Below, piece by piece: positions 10,069-19,996 of a stretch of DNA of 64,000 bases (the first letter of the stretch is position 1; each line of letters starts with the position of its first letter). The DNA lies in contig JASKMD010000008.1 of the NCBI GenBank assembly GCA_030144725.1, forward strand, positions 18,221,574 through 18,285,573, given 5' to 3'. The stretch is from Haematococcus lacustris. Taxonomy: Eukaryota; Chlorophyta; Chlorophyceae; Chlamydomonadales; Haematococcaceae. The notes beneath the pieces are model-generated. The model saw only the letters and a list, made by a program, of their open reading frames with translations, searched no databases and was not told the DNA's origin. A program made the position numbers and the translations under genes.

Positions 10069-12181
10069 CTAGAACGTCCCCAGCAGCATGTGGTACTTCG
10101 TTTGCAGTACATGCAAGAGGGGGGCGGCCTGCGTGTTTCGCGGTTGCAGTCCCGAGTGGAAGACGTCAAAGTTGACCGCCTCCAAGGCAGATAGGTACCG
10201 CGCACAGCCCACCGACGACAGCATGACAGCGCAAGCTGTACGCGACAGTTTGGGTGCGAAAGCTCTCGCTTCGTCGAGGTGCTGCTTGGCGACGCTGGCT
10301 ATAGAGAGCGCGACATCACGCATGCCTTCGCTACTGCTACCGGCGTAAACGTCCTCCTGCAACATCGTGGTCTCACATGTTACGCTGGCAACACAATTTC
10401 AATGGCATACACTTGCTTGTGCACGTCTTGCTACAGCAACCTATCGGGTATAGACAAAGAATGCTGGGTGTTTGAGAGCCATGCTCAGTGCCTGACTAGG
10501 CGACAAGGAAGGGTGCATGCTCATGCAAGCGCACACTATGAGGCACTCACCTGGGACACTCCATACTTTACAGCCAGGTCCATGGGGACATAGGAACGAC
10601 GGCGGGCAGCATGATACGGCAGGCCCCGAAGGAGTGTGGCTATTCCCACTGCCTTTCCCAAGTGAGAGGCAGCATGGTCCGCCTCCCTGCTCTGCACCCC
10701 GACAGCTGCTAGCTGGAGGTACAGCAGCTGCAAGTGGTACAGGGCAGGGCAGCACGATACTGACGGGCTGAAGTGGCGGCTGGTGGTGCTCCCTTCACTG
10801 TATGTAGCATGGACTTTGAGGGCGACCAGCTAGTCACTGATGTTTGCAGATGCATCATTCTGCCAAAATGTGAGAAGATCAGACTTTGTTTGCGATTGGG
10901 CACCAGCAGCCATCACAGCTGCAGCAGATGCATCGCCCTTTGTAAGTGACACCCATTTGATGGCCAGTGACGCATACTTCACCCTATTGTTCTCTTAGGG
11001 GGCAATGTTCCGTCAAGAGTGGGCCAAGGTGCCCTCAATAGGTTGAGAAGATCAGGAGGTCCACCCACATGAAGGGACTGCTCGCAGCGTGTACAACACG
11101 AATGCATGATTGCCTCCTTTTGCATGGATTTCCGCTTAATCTGTGCACCTGGGACCAGACTTGTGACAGCTCTACCCTGGCAGGAGCCTGGCAGCAGGGC
11201 GAGACTGGACCATGAGCAGGCAGCTGCCATGTGCCCTGACCTGGGATGCAGTGCCCTCTGCGTACTGCTCCAGGCCGTCCACAGCTAGCGGTGGCTGGGT
11301 GTCCAGGGCGTCTGCTTCACGGGCTTCTAGCAACCGCTTCATGGGGTAGGCCTTTATGGCTGAGCCTGCGCCCAAGCAGCAGTACATCATGCAGCTGACA
11401 TCGCAACACACATGACAGCCAGCTACTCTGCCTCTACACATAGAACCAGGATGGCTACACTGCACCTCCACCACCTTCACAATGCAGGAGTGTGACTTGC
11501 ATGGCCCTTATAGAACACGGCCATGAGCACCCGATCATGTTGGAGCTGTAGCCTTGTGCAGCTAGTCCAGGGGTCTAATGCCCAGCAACCACGCTAAGCT
11601 GGCAGCTCAGCAACCAGAGTGACCGGTGGTAGGCAGGCTATACCTGGCAGCACGGCTTGCAGGGCCAGCAGCACTGGGTGTTTGGGCGCACTGCCCTTGA
11701 AGGCTGCACTGATGCCGTCCCTCCACCACTGATAGCGCACCTAGGTACACACAGTGGCTATAGCCTGTGTAGCTGGACATCACTTGCAGGTGATGCGGCT
11801 GCATGCCCACCACTGATTATACACCTGCACCAGTGCGGGCTCCTTGCTTTTGACTTGCTCAGCTACGAGTGCTGTCTCGATGTTCAGGGCTCGCAGTGCA
11901 AGTATGCTGGGCCGCTGCTCCTGCAAGTGAAGCGGAGCATGCATGTTGCACGATGCATACAGCACGCAATGACCGACCTATGGCAACTAGTGGCAACTTC
12001 TCACCTTGCTCAATTGCGACACCCAGATGTAATTTTCATAGTCATATGTCCTGAGTGTACATGACCACCTGGGTGAGCGCCATATCTCATGGTTTGTAAT
12101 GTCTGCGGCAGCCACTGACTTGACCTGCTTCACACAATACTCCAGAGCCACCCTAACGTTGTTGCTTGCCGGCCTTGCCAT
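10069..12181 (-). CDS. NDUFAF6: NADH dehydrogenase complex I assembly factor 6 (squalene/phytoene synthase family)
   Basis: Seven exons on the minus strand: 12181-12120, 12050-12005, 11920-11825, 11740-11644, 11365-11241, 10727-10551 and 10356-10069 (stop TAG 10069-10071). Splice sites and phases agree throughout, totalling 891 nt (296 aa; animal NDUFAF6 is about 330). Diagnostic segments are KTYDYENYIWVSQL, ILALRALNIETALV, DGLEQYAEGTASQLLYLQL, ADHAASHLGKAVGIATLLR, LPYHAARRRSYVPMDL, EDVYAGSSSEGMRDVALSI and EAVNFDVFHSGLQPRN. The family is a non-enzymatic relative of phytoene synthase, needed in mitochondria for early complex I assembly (family knowledge). The chosen ATG (12179-12181) leaves a short N-terminus, so an upstream exon with a targeting peptide is possible. 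A divergent PPI1-like gene starts 257 bp away. Confidence 0.92.
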
Positions 12182-12438
12182 TACCACCACAGTGTAGCTA
12201 AAGCATTGAGCTTAGCGAGCTCACACCACCATAGCGATTCCACCCGCATAATGCGTTGAGCGGGAGCCGAGCTCCTTCGCTCAAAGCTCACACGAAGAAA
12301 AATGAGCTAACCGCCAAATGAACAAGCTCCTACCCTTTCACAATCCGACCTGCTGAACGTGCGTCCGTGTGGCAGTAACATACCAGTACGACAGGCAAGC
12401 TAAAAAGACAGCTGCGCAGGTGTCCTCCTGCATAAGAA
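12182..12438. promoter_or_regulatory. Bidirectional promoter region, NDUFAF6 / PPI1-like
   Basis: A 257-bp spacer separates the two divergent start codons and must contain both promoters. No TATA box was found. An AT-richer stretch lies at 12295-12320. Confidence 0.5.
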
Positions 12439-14883
12439 ATGGTGTCCACCTCTGTCGAGGTAAGGATGCCTCACGGTCGCCAAAATAGTCACTGCTTGCG
12501 CCAGTGCAACAGCTGGGGCACTATTTTCTCAGCACCGCTGCCCGTGTTGCACTGCAGCCCGTGCCTGACTCGGAGCCCGAGATCTTTGCCGCTGACACCG
12601 ATCATGAGGGGCACGAGGCCGAAGTTTTCGTAGAGGAGACTGAGCCTGCGATCATCGCCAAGGGCTTGTACTTGGTCCGCATACCCCGACCACCTATCAA
12701 CGAGGAGGACACGAAGGCCCCGCAGGCAGAGCTTCAGGGGTACATCGCCAAGCTGAAGCCTCTAAACGCTTTGATCACTAGCAAGAGGGTGGGTCTTGAT
12801 GCAACACGCCAATGATGCTGCGCTTAGAGCAGGGGGCGACTAGGAATTCAAAAGGTGACTTGCTGTCGCAGGACGAAGTACGCGGGTACCGGCAGCAGAT
12901 GAACGAGGCGCGGGGCCTAAAGGACACCAGCGAGCCCGAGTACCAGGAGAAGCTTGGTCGCATTAAGCAGCTGCGCGACCTACGCGCTGAGTACGTAGGC
13001 AAAATTCAAGAGATCAAGTCAAGCCTTCAGGGGCTGGACTGCAACAGCGAGCAAGAGCTGGAGGATAAGATCCGTGAGCTGGAGCGCAAAATCCAGCACG
13101 AGGTATGTGCCAATTAGTACAAAACATATAGTTCAGAGCTGCAGCCATAGCTCTTGCCTGACTGCTGCTCTCTAGTGTGCATATCATTACCTTGCAAGGC
13201 TGCTGCTCATTGCCTTTTCTACTGCCTTGTCATACAGGACCTCACCCTTCGCGAGGAAAAGCAGATTGTCCAGCAGATTTCCAAGCTCAACCAGCAGCGA
13301 GGGCGCATGCGGGACTATGAGCAGCACAAGGCTTCCCTTGCGGAGATGGAGGGCGAAAGCTCTAAGGCAAGCATGCAAATCAACTTCTAGAAACTGACAC
13401 AATTGTACATGTGCTAGATTTGATTATGTTTGTTATAGCACACTGGCATCAATGATGAAGTGGCTGCTTGCCTACAGTAAAGCCGACTGTTAGTAATAGT
13501 TGTTGTGTATTTCCATGTCCGCAGATCAAGGCAATCATCAGTGACATGGACGGCGAGTTTGGTGTTATCAAGTCTGAGCGCGATATGGCTAACAAGATCG
13601 TGCAGGAGATCTGGGTCAAGCTCAGCAAAGCCAGGGACGAGCTGAAGGAGATTGAAGCAGAGCACGCAGAGCTTGCGCTTGCAAAGGAGGCTGCACAGAG
13701 GGCCTTGGACAGTGCCAGGGAAGAGACCAACAGCAGCATGCGCAGCTATCGCGAGAACAGGCGGTTCAGCCTGCAAGTCAGGGACCTCGTTGCAGCTGGT
13801 CAGGTGGAGGAGGCTAGGAGCTTGGTTGCCTCACAGGTGGAAGAGTGGGTTACCACTCTGACCTCAGACAGCACTGCTCGCAAGGAGTATGAGCAGCTTT
13901 GGGCAGAGCAGCGCAAGTATATGGTGTCTGTTGTCCTGCCTGGATCCAGCCTGTCAGCGCAAGCGGAAGCAAAAGCAGCTCAGAAAGCAGCTGCAGCAGG
14001 CAAAGGCGCTGCAGCCCGTCAGGCCCCAGCACCTCCTCGAGGTGCAGAGAAGGCAAAGTCCATCATCGAGTCCCTCATGGCAGAAGCCAGTCGTGAGGCT
14101 GCAGTTGCCAGGCTGCGCAACGGGGGGAGGGCTGAGGGTGACAGTGGCGATGAGGAGGTGCCTAAGCAGGTACAGCCTGTGAAAAAGGCAGAACCGTATC
14201 GCCCTCCCCAGGCACCAGCTGCAGCAGCAACAGTCCCAGCCCCAGCTGCCAAGCTGGTATCCAGCGATGCGGCTGCCAACGCCGCCGCTGCAGCTGCCTT
14301 TAACTTCAAGGTGGAACTGCCTAAAATCCCAGACATGGAGTTTGAGCTGCCTGCCATGGCGGCCCCGCAGCCAGCGGTGGATGCAGCTGCCAAGCAGCAG
14401 GCATTGCGCGAGGAGCAGCGCAGGCTTGCTGCAGAGGCGGAGGAACGCAAGCGCAGGCGTGCAGAAGTGGCAGAGCGAAAGAAGCAGCAGGCAGCAGAGG
14501 CAGCAAAGAAACTTGAGGCAGAGCGCAGGGAGCGAGATGCGGCTGCTCGTGCTGCTGCAGTGAGCAGTAAGGCAGCAGCAGCTGCCGCAAGCACAGCACA
14601 GCAGGCTGAGCAGGAGGCGGTGGCTGGGGACACCGTTGATGCATCAGGCAGTGCATCAGAGCCTGCCAATAGCAAGGCAGTGGCCAAGCAAGGCATCCCC
14701 ACTCCCTTTGAGAAGAGCAGAATGCTGGCTGCAGCCAAGCGCCCCAAGGTGAAGCCGACTGTGCCGCTGCTTAAGCAGGTGCAGAAGCTGTGGCAGGACT
14801 GGCAGGGCTGGATCATTTTGGTTATCGTCGTCTTGTTTTGCCTGATGCTAGCTGTCATGAGCAGCAGCAGCAGCAAGGCCTGA
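12439..14883 (+). CDS. PPI1-like coiled-coil protein with C-terminal membrane anchor
   Basis: Proposed exons are 12439-12459, 12558-12788, 12872-13102, 13238-13366 and 13525-14883, each a whole number of codons (656 aa). The order of features matches the plant PROTON PUMP INTERACTOR 1 family: a KGLYLVRIPRPP motif, coiled coil with LQGYIAKLKPLN, KIRELERKIQHE joined to DLTLREEKQIVQQISKL (the IQHE...L..EEKQ signature), long Ala/Glu/Lys-rich coiled coil, and a C-terminal membrane helix (WIILVIVVLFCLMLAVM) ending SSSSKA. Plant PPI1 binds and stimulates the plasma-membrane H+-ATPase (family knowledge); here the role is inferred. Exon 4 ends with a GC donor (AAG|GCAAGC), since no GT donor fits before the in-frame stop. 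The exon 3 acceptor could alternatively be at 12833. Confidence 0.85.
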
Positions 14884-15025
14884 ACAGTTGGTGGCAGTGT
14901 TCATGGGATGGCGTCTGCATGCATTCAGTGCATTCACGTTCCTCGTATCCTATCACTGGCATGTATGTCTGATGGTATGCTTGGTTAGGTAAAATCGCGT
15001 CACTAGTTTGGTTCCTACCTGTCCA

Positions 15026-15030
15026 TGTAA
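15026..15030 (+). terminator. TGTAA poly(A) signal candidate for the PPI1-like gene
   Basis: TGTAA, the green-algal poly(A) signal, lies 143 nt past the stop codon. A second copy is at 15100-15104. Either could be used. Confidence 0.45.
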
Positions 15031-15525
15031 TGGAGCCGGCAAGGGCTGGTCTTGACCTGGTGCTGTGCTGATGCCCTACATTGGGGTATGTACATCTTCT
15101 GTAATGATTATGTGCATTCACATTGGATTGCACATTGCTTAGGACAGTATGCTGCTTGTTGCTCACTAGTGAACCATTGAGCAAATATTTGTAATATCCA
15201 CCCAAGTATAGCTACGTCACTATCTAATCAGGTCAGGCTACTAAACTAGCCTTTACCATCACCTGCGTTATGTCATCTCCTGCCGCTGTCGCCGGACCCT
15301 GCGTGCTCGCTTTGCGCAACCGCTTGCAGCCCAGGTAAGCCCTGGTTACCAGCACACCTAACGAGGTCAGGAAATGAACACTCCTACAGTAACCTGCTAG
15401 CAAACCATCACACATGCCAGCAAACATGAAGTGGTCGATAGCAAACATGTAGTGGCCAGTGTGAAGAAACTCCTTTGAGGAGCCCCGCCGTCAGGCAGCC
15501 GTGTTCGTCGGGACCGCCTTGACCT

Positions 15526-18500
15526 TCAGAACACTTTGTTTGACAGGTAGTCATGGTCGAAATGGTGCAGGCGAACGTAGCCATCTTCGCCTCCTGTCAC
15601 GAAACTGCAGCCACGACAAGGCAGCGACCCGCAGTCAAGACCACTCCTATCAGCACCTTCTCTATTTTATGAAGAAAAGCAAGACAGGGTCAGAAGGTGT
15701 GAAGAGTTGTGCAAGGCTAACTGGGTTGCTCAGCTCACCTTCTCCCACTAGGGGAAAAAGCCACGGTGTTGATAGGGCCAAAGTGCCCCCTGACATGCCC
15801 AAACTCCTCCTGGTAGATCTGCAGGCATCACCACAGAGGCAGCCAGGGTGTGTGTGGCACAACTGTGGGAGCCTGTTACCACGTGTGCAGCAGCAGGCGC
15901 AGCTGTCGAGGAAGGCAGCAGGCAGGGGCTGATGCAAGTAGGGAACTGCACATACGACACTGCCAGCCTTCAGGCTCCATGACAACAACCCTGACACTCA
16001 TAGTCACTAGGTCCTGTGCTGGGCAGCATGGGGCAATGCCTACAGGGGAGGCATGATCCACACACAGCTGCCTGTCCTTCTATGCTGCCTTGCTGCGAGT
16101 CACGCTGGCTGCCAGTAGCATTGCCTCAAAGCGCTCAGTGTCACGCCTTGCATGCAGCCAGGGCTTAAGTCAGGCCTCCTCACATCATGAGCTGGCTATG
16201 CCCACTTACACAATTTACACTCCCTGTCGTGTACTGCTTGTCTTTGAATCTACAACTGCTGACCCACCGTCATGGTGTGGATGCTGTGAGTTCCTGGGCC
16301 AACAACCTCATGCTCAGCCTCATCCCAACATATGGTGTTAGGTGTTGGTGATAAGGGGCAGGGCTCCTACCTTGTGGAAGAACCTGGCCTCAAAGCCGCC
16401 TGCCTTGGCCGAGGTGGTGGTCACAGACGCTGCATCTTGGCCGCCTCCCAGCAACACCTATGTTCAGACCAAGCAGCCGCACCAGAGGCCTCATCTTCAC
16501 TACATCTGCACCAGGCCACTCGGCATTGGGAGCAAGACCGCCAACATCAGCATGGTCAGTTGTCAATTGGCATTGGCAGTGGCGTTCCATCCCCTGACTA
16601 GCAGAGAGTGCCTGCCTGTTGCAGAGCCCCCATCAGCAGCTCGCCAAATGACCTGGGTTTGAACCATGGCAACAGAGCTGACCTAGGGTGGAGGTAGGCC
16701 CAGCTGGGTAGCACCCCTCATCCCTCCGTTTGCCTGACACCCAGCGAGCTACCTGTCCACTGCTGCCCAGTTCATCCCAGTTCATCCCAGCCAGAAAGAC
16801 ACTTTTCACAGACTACCGCTGTTAGGCCTGTGCCCCATTTGAGCGCAGCACCCGTGGCCACTATTGTTCTGCCATCCTGGTAGGGTTGCTGCCACTGCCC
16901 ATCAGCAACATGGGCAGAAGCAGTGGCAGTAGCACTGGTGACGCTGACACTGGCAGCCTGCAGACTCCATCTCATCAACCCACAGCGGCAAGGCATCACG
17001 CATGCTTGCACCGCACCATGCAGCACTGCACCATGCACCAGGAGCAGCCAGTTCAGTGCCCAAGGATGGTGACCCCACATGACTCACATGGTCGAAGATG
17101 GGTGACATGGCAGCTGACTGGACGTAACGGCCTGTCTTGTAAGTCTTCAGGGTACTGAAGTCGTCCAGGTCCACCAGCTTGGCTGTCTTGTCCAGCGAGG
17201 CGGTGATGACATAGGCGCCATCAGGAGACAGCTGCATGTCCTGGATGGCGTCTTCATGAACCTGCTTCTCCAGCAGCAGTTTGCCGGTCTGCACAGCACA
17301 CATGCACACACACCACCCACCCACATGCTGTCACACATGTGTGCAGCATGTCACACCATGCCATGCGAGGCAGTTGCTGCAGCAGCCCTGAGCACGCTCA
17401 AGAATCTGCCACAGCAGGGCAAAGGACGGCATGACAGCACAGCTGCCCAGGTCAGCTGGTCCTGCTGTAGATCAATGGCTGCACTGTCCATCAGCTGCGG
17501 TGTGTGGCAGAGGTAAGGCCCCGCCAGCATGGAAGCCGGCTGCGCTCTTCGCCCTTCACAGGGCCCTGCTGAGCGTGCTAGGCTCGTCGTGTGTCAATGT
17601 CATGCCACAGCGCATCAGGCACCGACACAACAGCCAGCCAATGGGACAGCCAGATGGGGACAGGAAGATGACCACTACCCTGTTCTCTTATTCTGTCATT
17701 TTCACCAACGCGTGCGAGGCATTCAGCTGTGAGAGCAAGCCCATGCTTTCCTTTGTGGCGGCTGCTGATGAGGGCAGTGGGCCCCAGGGCTTGTTTAATC
17801 TCACACCAACAGGTGCAGAAGCGACCTCTGTAATCACTGCAGCCTCCAGCCCTGCCTGCACCACCTATGCAAATGCTGCAAGGCGTGATGGCACATAACA
17901 TAGCTGACAGTGCGAGGCTGCTGCTGCTGTTGCGGCATTGCGTGTTGCAGGCTTCCTGTGTCAGGAAGCGTCGCTGACACTGTGCTGCTGCTGCTGCAAC
18001 GGCTACTGCAGCGGTGGCCACTGCTGCTGCTGCCACCAATGGTCATGATGACCAATGGCATACTGTCACTGCCTCTGTTATGATGCCCAAGGGCACCATG
18101 CCACACTGTCTACACAGCCAGTACTACAGCAGGCAGCTGCTGCAGGCACTTGGGTCCAGCTCAGCCTCCTGAGGAGGTGCCTCGCCCATCACACCACCCT
18201 GCCACAGCCACCTCCTGAGGATGTGCCTCTGCGTCACCGCACCCTGCCAGCACCACTCCGAAGGCCCAGAGCTGGCACTGGAACACAGCTACCTCCAGCT
18301 TTATGGGTAGCCCCTCTGTGCTTGGCCTACCCTGACCTGCCAGTACCAAGCTGCAGCACATGAAGCTGCAGAGCGCGCCTGCTGTGAGGCCTGCTGCGGC
18401 GGGCTGCACCGGAAACCCCATGTTGTTATGCAGCACGGCTGACGCGCCGCACAAACCAAGAGGAGGGGTCAGTTGTCCCACAACACTGTGGTTGGGGCTA

Positions 18501-19717
18501 GGCACTCTGCCTGACAGCAAACCAATCTTGAATGACACGTGACTTTGCTGCAGTGCCAAAAGCTGCTTGCCTGGCCATGTCCCTCCCATCTGCCGACCAG
18601 TTGCCCTGGCCACCAGACAGCAGACAAAAGCTGTGCCTAGCTCCTTTCTGCTGTCAGTCTCTCCGTCTGGCTTGCTGGTCACCGACTGCTGTTCTGACCC
18701 TGTGATGTAATGCGCCTCTGAACAGTGCCAGGTAGCATAAGCCCTCCCACTTATGGTAGCCACCGCTCCATTTGACTTGACCACCCAGAAACCCTGTGCC
18801 TGCAACACCCTGGACATCCTGACCCAGATCTCACACCCACAGCCACACCCGACTCTCACAGTGCCACTCCTTCCACCCTATACCTCTGCTCCCCTTCTTC
18901 ATTCCTTCTCCTGCCCTGGCCCCCCGTCTCCTCCCAGCCGGCAGTGCCCCTCACCTCGGAGTCCCACTTGCGCACCCAGCCTTGATCATGGGAGGTGACG
19001 AGGGTGCGGTTCATGTCAGACCAGTACACCCGAGTGATGCGGCCTGGTGGGGCATTGATCTCTGCCACTGTCTTGTCTGTCTGCATGGAGATGTCTGCTT
19101 CATGCTTCAACAGGTGGATCTTGGGTTGGGAGCCCATGAAGGCGTCAGTGGTGAATGCCAGCAGCCCTTCCCCGGCACTGAGGTTCACAGCTCTGCAGGG
19201 CTCCTTCATCTGGACTGTGAACAGTGTCTTCCCTGTCTGCATGTCCCAGATCTTGACTGTCTGATCAGCTGCAGCTGTGATGAGACGGTCGGAGTCCCCT
19301 GCACAGTGATGAAGTTCATTCCAAGGGCAGGGCTTGGTTGTGTGCTCCACCTAGGCACAAGCAGGCTGGCAGGACAGGGGTGGCCCTTACAGGTAATGTC
19401 GCAGCTCCAAATAGCGCCATTGTGCCCATCAAACGTTCCCAGTCGCTTGCCGTCTTCGACCCACCATAAGCAAGCAGCGCTATTCTGCGGATGGGGCCCC
19501 AAGTCTGCTTGTCAGCCTAAACTTTGCATGCTGACAGCAACAGTATCCTCACCTTTGCGCAACTGACAAGCAAATCGCCCTCGTGGTTGAACCTGCGGCG
19601 GGTACCAAGAAGTGCCCATTTCTTCCAGCGCACGGCGGCGCGCAAAGGGAGGGGAGTGAGTACGCACTTGACTTGCGTAAGCGGCCTCTCGTGCCCTTTC
19701 AACAAGTAGGGCCGCAT
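15526..19717 (-). CDS. EIF3I: Eukaryotic translation initiation factor 3 subunit I (WD40)
   Basis: Eight exons on the minus strand: 19717-19668, 19592-19553, 19484-19391, 19298-18955, 17288-17088, 16457-16371, 15818-15739 and 15604-15526. All junction phases agree, giving 975 nt (324 aa), the usual length. It starts [19 protein letters not shown] and continues with WD repeats ([62 protein letters not shown]), then [46 protein letters not shown] and [16 protein letters not shown]. eIF3i is a seven-bladed propeller that, with eIF3g and eIF3b, forms the peripheral module of eIF3 on the 40S ribosome. Intron 4 (17289-18954) is large with CTG-rich tracts but no recognised gene. Confidence 0.96.
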
Positions 19718-19996
19718 CCGGGAGGCCTGATCGCGTGTGGATCAGATAGTCTGCAGTGGCCCGAGGTTGCAGCGTATCAGGAAAGAGCTAAGCGAGTATG
19801 AAGCACATGAGAAGTCGCCACCCCCATGTGCGCAGTAAAAATCTAAATACAAACAAAATAAAAATGCACGGACATACACCTGGGAATCCAACCCCGAGGT
19901 CTTATCAAACCAAGATAGGGTCCTAAGTAAAACAGGCCGGTCCGTAATGGAACAAACCGACACAGTTGACTATGCTCCCTGACCTTGAGGCCTGAC
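19718..19996. promoter_or_regulatory. Bidirectional promoter region, EIF3I / unknown gene
   Basis: A 279-bp spacer lies between divergent ATGs. An AT-rich patch is at 19836-19870 (aaaatctaaatacaaacaaa). Confidence 0.45.

Noticed and set aside
14019..14876. 285-codon antisense frame over the PPI1-like last exon
   Set aside because: It is an Ala/Ser-rich shadow of the Ala/Glu/Lys-coding strand, and the sense frame has family motifs and splice support.
17527..18954. Several 100-230-codon frames in the large EIF3I intron
   Set aside because: They have Cys/Trp/His/Ser-rich composition typical of noncoding GC-rich DNA, with no motif or splice support.
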